From Hyphomicrobiaceae bacterium (lineage in GTDB: Bacteria > Pseudomonadota > Alphaproteobacteria > Rhizobiales > Hyphomicrobiaceae), in the NCBI GenBank assembly GCA_020638035.1, contig JACKJI010000003.1, positions 248,001 to 312,000 of the forward strand: a stretch of DNA of 64,000 bases. The letters are read 5' to 3'. Position 1 is the first letter of the stretch. Each line of letters opens with the position of its first letter. Positions 52,808 through 60,247 of this stretch are shown in pieces. Under the pieces are notes generated by a model. That model ran no database searches and had not been told where the DNA came from. It was given only the letters and a program-made list of their open reading frames with translations. A program made the translations under genes and the position numbers.

Positions 52808-54328
52808 CTACGCATAAAGCCCGGCGTAGGTCTCACGAAGCACGTTCTTCTGAACCTTGCCCATGGCATTGCGCGGAAACGCATCGACGAAAATTACCCG
52901 CTTTGGGATCTTGAACGCGGCAAGCCGGTCTTTGATGCGCGCAATGACGTCAGCCTCTTTGAGGCTTGCGCCGGGCTCTAACACGATGATGGCCGTCACG
53001 CCCTCGCCGAAGTCGACGTGCGGCACGCCGATGACTGCGCTCTCTGCAACGCCGAGAATGGCGTCGATCTCGCTTTCGATCTCTTTGGGATATACATTGT
53101 AGCCGCCGGAGATGACGAGGTCCTTGCCGCGACCGACGATGTGCACATAGCCCGTTTCGTCGATACGTCCGAGATCCCCGGTTATGAAATAGCCGTCGTC
53201 ACGGAACTCAGCTTCGGTCTTCTCCGGCATGCGCCAGTAGCCCTTGAAGACGTTGGGTCCCTTCACCTCGATCATGCCAATCTCACCCGGCCCGAGTTCG
53301 CGCCCGCTTTCAGGGTCGGTGATGCGCAGCGACACGCCGGGCAGGGGAAAGCCCACGGCCCCTGGAACACGCTCACCGTCATACGGGTTCGACGTGTTCA
53401 TGCCGGTCTCGGTCATGCCGTAGCGTTCCAGGATGTTGAGACCGGTCTTGGCCGTGAACGCGCGGTGCGTCTCGGCGAGGAGCGGAGCGGAGCCCGAAAC
53501 GAACAGCCGCATGTGCCGCGTCGTATCCGGCGTCAGTCGTTCATCCTGGATAAGCCGCACATAGAACGTCGGAACGCCCATCATGGCGGTCGCCTGCGGC
53601 ATCACCGCGAAGATATCGTCGGCGTCGAACTTGGGTAGGAAGAGCATCGAGGCGTTGCACCACAGGATAACGTTGGTCGCGGTGAAGAGGCCATGGACGT
53701 GAAAGATGGGCAGAGCGTGAATGAGCACGTCTTTGCTGGTGAAACGCCAGTAGATCGCAAGAGCCTCGGCATTGGAGGCGAGATTTCCGTGGGTGAGCAT
53801 CGCGCCCTTTGAGCGGCCGGTCGTGCCGGAGGTATAGAGGATCGCGGCGATGTCGTCCTCGCTGCGCGGCGCATTGGCAAACGTCGCAGGCTGGTCTGTT
53901 GTCAGGTCCATCAGACTGCCGTCGCCCTCGGTGCCGAGTGTCAGGCAATGCTTTGCGCCGAGGCGCTGCGCGAGTGGTGCCACCTCGCCATGCATCTTCG
54001 GCCGCACCACGACGATCGTCGGCTCCGCATCGGAGAAGAAATAATCGAGTTCGGCGAGCGTATAGGCGGTGTTGAGCGGCAAGTAGACGGCGCCCGCGCG
54101 CAGGCATGCCAGATAGAGTAGGATCGCTTCGGGTGATTTGTCGGTCTGCACCGCGACGCGGTCGCCTGGTGCGACGCCTGCGGAAACGAGCGCATGGGCA
54201 AGACGCGCAGAACCCGCTTCGATATCCCGATAGGTCCAGACGCGCCCGTCCCGGGTGATGATGAAGGGCTTGTCCTTTTCGGCCCAGTGGCGTGACAGCT
54301 GACTGTAGAGATCTAGGGCTTCAGGCAT
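52808..54328 (-). CDS. matB: Malonyl-CoA synthetase MatB
   Basis: This 506-aa ANL-superfamily enzyme activates malonate (and often methylmalonate) with ATP and CoA. Motifs are the P-loop-like LYTSGTTGRSKGAMLTH near residue 160, HALPIFHVHGLF, and the adenylate-binding YGMTETGMNTSNPY, a form typical of MatB. The hinge region is GDLGRIDETGYVHIVGRGKD, and the catalytic Lys lies in PRNAMGKVQKNVL near residue 492. ATG 54328 gives the standard N-terminus; upstream codons are unconserved. It lies downstream of TRAP genes and completes a malonate uptake and activation locus. MatA (malonyl-CoA decarboxylase) is not in the window. Confidence 0.92.
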   Translation of the reverse strand: MPEALDLYSQLSRHWAEKDKPFIITRDGRVWTYRDIEAGSARLAHALVSAGVAPGDRVAVQTDKSPEAILLYLACLRAGAVYLPLNTAYTLAELDYFFSDAEPTIVVVRPKMHGEVAPLAQRLGAKHCLTLGTEGDGSLMDLTTDQPATFANAPRSEDDIAAILYTSGTTGRSKGAMLTHGNLASNAEALAIYWRFTSKDVLIHALPIFHVHGLFTATNVILWCNASMLFLPKFDADDIFAVMPQATAMMGVPTFYVRLIQDERLTPDTTRHMRLFVSGSAPLLAETHRAFTAKTGLNILERYGMTETGMNTSNPYDGERVPGAVGFPLPGVSLRITDPESGRELGPGEIGMIEVKGPNVFKGYWRMPEKTEAEFRDDGYFITGDLGRIDETGYVHIVGRGKDLVISGGYNVYPKEIESEIDAILGVAESAVIGVPHVDFGEGVTAIIVLEPGASLKEADVIARIKDRLAAFKIPKRVIFVDAFPRNAMGKVQKNVLRETYAGLYA

Positions 54329-54376
54329 GGGGGATCTTCGATTGCATGAGCGTTGGCGTGCGACACAGTGCACAGA

Positions 54377-55693
54377 TCAGGTGGCCTTGCCCATCAACTT
54401 GTCGGGCAGCCACGTCACCAGTTCGGGGAAGATTGACAGGATGACAATTGCCAGCGCCATGCACAATACGTAGGGGAGCGAGCCCTTGAGCACGGTGCCG
54501 AGTGGCACGTCGGGAACGATGCCGTTGATCACATAGAGGTTGAGGCCGACCGGCGGCGTGATGAGGCCGATCTCCATATTGATGGTGAGGATCACCGCGA
54601 ACCAGTAAGGATCAAAACCTGCCTGCGTGATGATCGGCAGCAGGATCGGCGCGGTCATCAGGATCACGGCGACCGGCGGCAGGAAGAAGCCGGCAACGAG
54701 CAGGAACAGGTTGATGATCCCCATCAGCACCCACTTGTTGACGTCGAGGCCCGAGATCCACTGTGCGATGGATTGTGTCACGAACGTCGAGGACAACGTA
54801 TACGCGAACAATTCCGAAGCGCCGATGATCATCATGATCATGATGGATTCGCGGATCGAATCCCGGAACATGGCGATGATCGGCCGGGCCTGCCACATGC
54901 GGTAGATGACGATCACCAGGACGAGACAGAAGAGTGCACCCGCGCCCGCTGCCTCCGAAGGCGTGGCAACGCCGCCGTAGAGCACGAACAGGATACCCGC
55001 GATGATGGTGAGGAACGGCAGCACCCGCGGCAGCATTTCGAGCTTCTCAGCGAGCGAGTAACGGCGCGTGACGTCCGAAAGCCCGATGCCCTTCATGCGG
55101 CAGGCGATGACGGTCCAGGCCATGAAGAGTGCCGTCAGCAATAGTCCGGGTATGATGCCGGCGATGAAGAGACGCCCGATGGAGGTCTCCGTGGCGATGC
55201 CATAGACGATCATCGTGATCGAGGGCGGGATGAGGATGCCGAGTGTGCCGCCCGCCGCGATCGAGCCCGTCGCGATATCGGCAGGATAGCCACGGCTGCG
55301 CATCTCCGGGATGCCCATCTTGCCGATTGCCGCGCACGTCGCAGGCGAGGAACCCGACAGGGCCGCGAAGATCGAGCACGCGCCGAGGTTGGATAGGACG
55401 AGCCCGCCGGGCACCCGATTGAGCCAGCGGTCGAGCCCGGCATAGAGGTCCTTGCCGGCGGGGCTCGAGGCCACGGCCGCGCCCATCAGAATGAACATCG
55501 GGATCGACACGAGCCCGAACGAGTTGAGCCCGCCGAAAAACGTCTCGCCGAGGATCGTCAGCGCGCGTGGCCCGTCGGTCAACAGTAGCGTGCCAACCGA
55601 AACGGCACCCAGTGCAAACGCGATTGGCATGCCGGTAGCGAGCAGAACGAGAAGCCCGACGAGCACGAGCAGACCGATCTCCAGCGGACCCAT
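54377..55693 (-). CDS. dctM: TRAP transporter large permease DctM
   Basis: This 438-aa protein with about 12 membrane helices is the DctM subunit. It starts GPLEIGLLVLVGLLVLLATG and contains MGAAVASSPAGKDLYAGLDR, SGSSPATCAAIGKMGIPEM, GILIPPSITMIVYGIATETS and ITPPVGLNLYVINGI. It couples solute uptake to a sodium gradient. Its ATG overlaps the DctQ stop (TGATG). An in-frame extension to 56083 lies inside dctQ and is not real. Placement upstream of matB in the same operon makes malonate the likely solute. Confidence 0.93.
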   Translation of the reverse strand: MGPLEIGLLVLVGLLVLLATGMPIAFALGAVSVGTLLLTDGPRALTILGETFFGGLNSFGLVSIPMFILMGAAVASSPAGKDLYAGLDRWLNRVPGGLVLSNLGACSIFAALSGSSPATCAAIGKMGIPEMRSRGYPADIATGSIAAGGTLGILIPPSITMIVYGIATETSIGRLFIAGIIPGLLLTALFMAWTVIACRMKGIGLSDVTRRYSLAEKLEMLPRVLPFLTIIAGILFVLYGGVATPSEAAGAGALFCLVLVIVIYRMWQARPIIAMFRDSIRESIMIMMIIGASELFAYTLSSTFVTQSIAQWISGLDVNKWVLMGIINLFLLVAGFFLPPVAVILMTAPILLPIITQAGFDPYWFAVILTINMEIGLITPPVGLNLYVINGIVPDVPLGTVLKGSLPYVLCMALAIVILSIFPELVTWLPDKLMGKAT

Positions 55694-56217
55694 CACTCGC
55701 CCTCCCGGATCACGGTCAATTCCGAGGCGCTGAGCCGTGCGCCCTTGGTCAGCTTCATCAACTCCGCCACGTACTGCAGGCACAGCGCCGCCATGCCGAC
55801 TGGAAGCGGCAGAAGTGGGATCCACAATGGCAGAGCCCAAACCGTGTCGGTGGTCCAGTTCTTGGCCCAGGCTTCGTGGAAGTAGATCCAGCCCGAATAG
55901 GCGAGCACGGCACAGAAGGCGAGTGAGATGAGACCGCCGGTCAGCTCGAGTGCGAGCCGTGCCTTGCCGTGCAGCATCGTCGGCAGCAGATCGACACCGA
56001 CGTGACCGCGATGCAGGAGCACATAGGACGATCCGAGGAACGTCGCCGCGACGAGAGCGTAGATGACGAACTCCGTCTGCCACACGGTGGAAGCACGAAA
56101 CACGTAGCGGATGAGAATCATCTCGCAGACCACGAGCACCGCGGCGGCGAGCAGCATCATCGACAGGATGCCGAGAAACTCCGACATGCGATCCACCGCA
56201 CGTGTGAACGCGTTCAT
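55693..56217 (-). CDS. dctQ: TRAP transporter small permease DctQ
   Basis: This 174-aa protein with four membrane helices has a DctQ core (MSEFLGILSMMLLAAAVLV, VWQTEFVIYALVAATFLGSSYV, HRGHVGVDLLPTML, given partially). It forms the membrane complex with DctM. ATG 56217 has AGGAG 8 bp upstream. It is coupled to dctM by a one-base overlap and lies 130 bp after dctP. Confidence 0.9.
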   Translation of the reverse strand: MNAFTRAVDRMSEFLGILSMMLLAAAVLVVCEMILIRYVFRASTVWQTEFVIYALVAATFLGSSYVLLHRGHVGVDLLPTMLHGKARLALELTGGLISLAFCAVLAYSGWIYFHEAWAKNWTTDTVWALPLWIPLLPLPVGMAALCLQYVAELMKLTKGARLSASELTVIREGE

Positions 56218-56347
56218 GGACGGGGCTCCTGCGCTGATTGGGGGCTGCGTGCAGTGCTCGCCTGCGCCTGTCACGCGCACATCGCGCTGCGCCGGGCGAT
56301 GAAAGAGATGGCCGGCGGCGACCCCCGTCTGCCGCCGGCCGCCCTCG

Positions 56348-57349
56348 CTACTCGACGGCCAGTGCCTTGTCGATCAGCTCCTTGCCGCCCGGCACCTTGT
56401 CGGCGAAGTTCTTGTAGGAACTGTCCTTGGCGATCGCGAGCCAGGCGTCGTAGTTGTCCTTCGACATCTCGACCACCTCGACGCCGGCCTTCTTGAAGGC
56501 CTCGACCATCTTGTCGTCGAGCTTCTTCGCCTCGCCAAGGAAGTACTGCTCGCTCTTCTTGCCGGCCTCCATGATCGCCTTCTGCTGTTCTGGCGTCAGG
56601 CCGTCGAAGGTGCTCTTCGCCATCAGGATGGGCTCGTACATGAACCACAGCGCGTTGGCGCCCGGTGCGGTCAGACACTTCACCTGCTCGTAGAGGCGAT
56701 AGGAGACGAACGAACCCGAGGACGTGTTGGTTGCGTCGAGCACGCCAGTCTGCATGCCCGTGTAGATCTCGGAGGACGGCATCGACGAGATCGATGCGCC
56801 GGCCGCCACCAGCATCTGCTCGAACGCCGGTCCGGCGGCGCGCGTCACCTGCCCCTTGATGCTGTCGGGCGAGGTGATGCAGCCCTTCTTGGAGGCGAAA
56901 GCACCCGCGAGCCAGGCATCAGCGATGACCTTCACGCCGGCGTCCTCGATGATCTTCTTGATGTCGGTCATGAACGGCGAAGTGTTCATGCGCAGTGCGC
57001 GCTCATGGTTGCGCACCAGCCCCGGCATCAAGGTGGCTGAGAACTGCGGATGGCGGCCCGATGCGTAGTCGAGCGGGAAGGCGGAGATGTCGATCTGCCC
57101 CTTGGTGAGAGCACCCCACTGCTCCTTCGGCTTCACCAGCGAGGCGCCGGGGTAGACCTGGATCTTCAGACCGACGTTGGCCTTCTCCACCTCGCGGGCA
57201 ATGAGCTGCACCATCTCATCGCGAGCATCGCCCTTGCCGCCGGGCCATTGGTGGGAGGCTTTCAGAACCGTTTCCGCCGCGAGCGGTGCGGTCAACGTGA
57301 GAGTTATCGCGGCGGCCCCAGCGAAAGCCGCGCCCTTGAGCGCTTTCAT
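56348..57349 (-). CDS. dctP: TRAP transporter substrate-binding protein DctP
   Basis: This 333-aa periplasmic binding protein has a signal peptide (GAAFAGAAAITLTLTAPLAAE). The DctP fold includes VLKASHQWPGGKG, the conserved Arg in IKGQVTRAAGPAFEQML that salt-bridges the substrate carboxylate, and MPSSEIYTGMQTGVLDATNT. ATG 57349 follows GGAGGAAATCG. It is first in the operon dctP-dctQ-dctM-matB, divergent from a GntR regulator. The ligand is probably malonate by context, not by residue reading. Confidence 0.92.
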   Translation of the reverse strand: MKALKGAAFAGAAAITLTLTAPLAAETVLKASHQWPGGKGDARDEMVQLIAREVEKANVGLKIQVYPGASLVKPKEQWGALTKGQIDISAFPLDYASGRHPQFSATLMPGLVRNHERALRMNTSPFMTDIKKIIEDAGVKVIADAWLAGAFASKKGCITSPDSIKGQVTRAAGPAFEQMLVAAGASISSMPSSEIYTGMQTGVLDATNTSSGSFVSYRLYEQVKCLTAPGANALWFMYEPILMAKSTFDGLTPEQQKAIMEAGKKSEQYFLGEAKKLDDKMVEAFKKAGVEVVEMSKDNYDAWLAIAKDSSYKNFADKVPGGKELIDKALAVE

Positions 57350-57689
57350 CGATTTCCTCCATGGATGACAACCGCCGGTCGCCCCGGACGGTACAGCGTT
57401 TCCCCTGCGCCCTTTCTCTGGAGGGCGTATGTTCAACTCAAAACACGACATTGAATGCGATGTCAATCGCATTGTATACAACCAGACATCGTTTGCGGTA
57501 CAGTTCGGCGGACGGCTGTAGCAACCCGTTCAGGCGCCGGCGGGAGGAGCTGTTGGCGGGCGCAGCCGCGCACGTTCCTCGGCGTTGCCCGACGCCGTTG
57601 CGTGATACGGGGCGTGTATCGCGCCCTCAGGCTTCGGGCCCGCCACCGGTAAGCACGGATTTGTTGGTCGGATTGGGATAGCAGGCGAG
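57350..57689. other. Divergent regulatory region of the malonate locus
   Basis: About 340 bp between dctP (minus) and the GntR gene (plus), without a gene. It contains the TTGTATACAA palindrome 123 bp upstream of dctP, and A/T-rich sequence near 57440-57490 that should include the dctP promoter. Confidence 0.55.
57472..57481. promoter_or_regulatory. GntR/FadR-type operator candidate
   Basis: TTGTATACAA is a perfect 10-bp palindrome matching the TNGTNNNACNA type recognised by FCD-subfamily GntR regulators. It lies between the divergent dctP and the GntR gene at 57690, in the most A/T-rich part of the spacer. Confidence 0.7.
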
Positions 57690-58352
57690 ATGAAGAAGGG
57701 TTCTTCCGGCTTCAAGGAGCAGCTCGAGGACGACATTGCGACGGGGCGGCTGATGCCCGGCGCGCGCCTCGACGAAGCCTCGCTGGCCACCCGCTTCGGC
57801 GTATCGCGGACACCGGTACGCGAAGTGTTACGGCAACTCGCAGCGCAAGGCCTCGTCGAGCTACGGCCCTACCGCGGTGCCATCGTATCCGCGCCGGACC
57901 CGCGCAGCCTGATGGAAATGTTCGAGGTGATGGCGGAGCTTGAGGCGATGTGCGGACGCCTCGCCGCCCGCCGCCTGACGGACGACCACGAAGCGCACAT
58001 CATGGAAACCCTGCAGGCGTGTGCCCGCGCCGCCGAGATCGGAGACCCTGACGCTTATTATTATGAGAACGAACGGTTCCACCGGGCCATCTACAAGGCG
58101 TCCGGAAACGAGTTCCTTGCCGAGCAGGCGCTCGCCCTGCACAAGCGTCTGGCGCCATTCCGCCGCCTGCAGTTGCGGGCGCGAAACCGTCTGCCTGGCT
58201 CGCAACGCGAGCATGAGGGCATCGTCGCGGCGATCGTATCAGGTGATCCTGACGAGGCCGAGGAAGCGCTTTGGGCTCACGTCGTGGTGCAGGGCGAGCG
58301 GTTTGCCGACCTCGTGTCGTCCCTCGACTACGGAACGCAGCGTTCCGCATAA
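57690..58352 (+). CDS. GntR-family regulator (FadR/FCD subfamily), probable malonate regulator
   Basis: This 220-aa regulator has an N-terminal winged helix (RLDEASLATRFGVSRTPVREVLRQLAAQGLVE, given in part: FGVSRTPVREVLRQLA). The C-terminal FCD ligand domain has metal-binding residues in ENERFHRAIYKASGN (His) and REHEGIVAAIVSGD (His). It is divergent from the TRAP-matB operon with a TTGTATACAA site between, the usual layout for a local repressor relieved by the substrate. The equivalent in rhizobia is MatR. Confidence 0.88.
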   Translation: MKKGSSGFKEQLEDDIATGRLMPGARLDEASLATRFGVSRTPVREVLRQLAAQGLVELRPYRGAIVSAPDPRSLMEMFEVMAELEAMCGRLAARRLTDDHEAHIMETLQACARAAEIGDPDAYYYENERFHRAIYKASGNEFLAEQALALHKRLAPFRRLQLRARNRLPGSQREHEGIVAAIVSGDPDEAEEALWAHVVVQGERFADLVSSLDYGTQRSA

Positions 58353-58549
58353 TGGATGGGACTGGGGCCGGTCCGCAGGTGCGATTGCGGGCACGCGTTC
58401 GGCCCGCCCGTCCGAACACGGCCTTCGGATAGCAGACAACACTGAGTTTGCTCGATTACTATGATCGGACCCGATGGTCCGCACATGCGTCGGCAGGTTC
58501 ATCCCGTGCTGCAGCCGGGCGAACTCGTGGCCGAGGCGGGGAGGGGTAC

Positions 58550-60184
58550 GTGTGCAATCTCAAAGGTGATCTGTTCGGCGGCCTGACTGCGGCGGTTGTC
58601 GCATTGCCGCTGGCACTGGCGTTCGGCGTCGCCTCAGGTGCTGGTCCGATCGCTGGGCTCTATGGCGCCATCGCGGTCGGCTTCTTTGCCGCTGTGCTGG
58701 GCGGCACGCCGGCGCAGGTCTCCGGCCCAACTGGTCCCATGACGGTCGTGATGGCCGGCATCATCGGGCAATATGCCGACAGCCCCGCTGAAGCCTTTAC
58801 CATCGTCATCTTCGGCGGCGCGCTGCAGATCCTTTTCGGTTTCGCGCGCCTCGGTCGCTATGTCGAGTTCACACCGGTCTCCGTGGTGTCGGGCTTTATG
58901 AGTGGCATCGGCGTCATCATCATGTTGATCCAGACCTTGCCGTTCTTCGGTCTTGCCGCCGTATCAGGTGGTCCGGTCGGGGCCATCGCCGCATGGCCAC
59001 GCATTCCGTCGGAATTCAATAGCCACGCTCTGGCGATCGCTGCGATCTCGCTTGCCATCATGTTGTTCTGGCCTGCCCGTTTGCGCGCTTACATGCCGCC
59101 GCCACTTGCGGCGCTGATCGTCGCAACGGTTCTCGCACTCACCGTCTTCACACGTGCTCCCGTTCTGGGAGATATCCCGACCGGACTGCCAAGCCTCATC
59201 GTGCCCGACATACCCTGGTCATCGCTCGCAGGCTTTGTGCAGGCGGCCTTCATCCTCGGCATCCTCGGTTCGATCGACAGTCTTCTCACGTCGCTGGTTG
59301 CCGATTCGATGACAGGCACGCGCCACAACTCCAACAAGGAGCTGATCGGCCAGGGTGTCGGCAATATGATCGCCGGTATGATCGGCGGGCTGCCGGGCGC
59401 TGGCGCTACGATGCGCACGGTCGTCAACATCAAGGCGGGCGGTACGACACCGCTTTCAGGCGCCGTACATGCGTTCGTCTTGCTTGCGCTTGTCGCCGGA
59501 CTCGCGCCGCTTGCATCTCATGTCCCACATGCCGCACTTGCAGGTATCCTTCTGAAGGTCGGCTGGGACATCGTCGATTGGGGCTTCCTGAAGCGTCTGA
59601 AGAGGATGCCGCGACCTGCCGTCGCCGTCATGGCCGTAACGTTGCTGCTTACCGTCTTCGTCGATCTCATCACTGCCGTTGGTGTCGGCATCATCATGGC
59701 GTCATTCGTCACGGCCGACTGGCGGCAGACAGAAGAGCTGGGACGTATTCTCCGCTTCTACTCCGGCGGCATGGCGGCGGCTGGAGAGGTCGGAGCGGAT
59801 CCCGATAGTCTACCCGAACAGGAGAGAACCCTGTTGCAGCAGTCGCAGGGAAGGCTCTTGCTGACTCGGCTGATCGGCGGCTTTTCCTACGCCTCTGCGC
59901 GCGAATTGGTCGCCCGCGCCACGCCCCTGGATGATGATCCCGAAATCATCGTCTTCGATTTGTCGCAGATCGGTCGCCTCGATGTTTCCGCGGCTATGGC
60001 GATCGATGAGCTGCTGGAAAAACGCGAACAGGACGACAGGATCTTGCTGCTGGCCGGCGCCGATGTGCCGGCGGCCAAACTGCTGCGCGATCTCAAGATA
60101 CTCGACCGTGTTCCAGCTGCGCGACGTTTTCCCGATGCGGTGGCCGCGCTGTCAGCAGCCGGCAAGATGCTGCGCGCGACATGA
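58550..60184 (+). CDS. SulP family anion transporter with STAS domain
   Basis: This 544-aa protein has about 11-12 membrane segments starting GGLTAAVVALPLALAFGVASG, with GPTGPMTVVMAG and the SulP signature region GSIDSLLTSLVADSMTGTRH. The C-terminal STAS domain (about residues 430-540) includes PEIIVFDLSQIGRLDVSAAMAID, given partially. Substrates may be sulfate, bicarbonate or other anions. GTG 58550 is preferred because GGGGAGGGG lies just before it and the protein then begins at the conserved NLKGDLFGG. No carbonic anhydrase or sulfur genes are adjacent, so the ion is undecided. Confidence 0.88.
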   Translation: MCNLKGDLFGGLTAAVVALPLALAFGVASGAGPIAGLYGAIAVGFFAAVLGGTPAQVSGPTGPMTVVMAGIIGQYADSPAEAFTIVIFGGALQILFGFARLGRYVEFTPVSVVSGFMSGIGVIIMLIQTLPFFGLAAVSGGPVGAIAAWPRIPSEFNSHALAIAAISLAIMLFWPARLRAYMPPPLAALIVATVLALTVFTRAPVLGDIPTGLPSLIVPDIPWSSLAGFVQAAFILGILGSIDSLLTSLVADSMTGTRHNSNKELIGQGVGNMIAGMIGGLPGAGATMRTVVNIKAGGTTPLSGAVHAFVLLALVAGLAPLASHVPHAALAGILLKVGWDIVDWGFLKRLKRMPRPAVAVMAVTLLLTVFVDLITAVGVGIIMASFVTADWRQTEELGRILRFYSGGMAAAGEVGADPDSLPEQERTLLQQSQGRLLLTRLIGGFSYASARELVARATPLDDDPEIIVFDLSQIGRLDVSAAMAIDELLEKREQDDRILLLAGADVPAAKLLRDLKILDRVPAARRFPDAVAALSAAGKMLRAT

Positions 60185-60247
60185 GGCCGGAGGTCACCCC
60201 GTGGATGTCCTGCATTGCGAGTGGTGACGCTCAAGGATCGATGAAGT

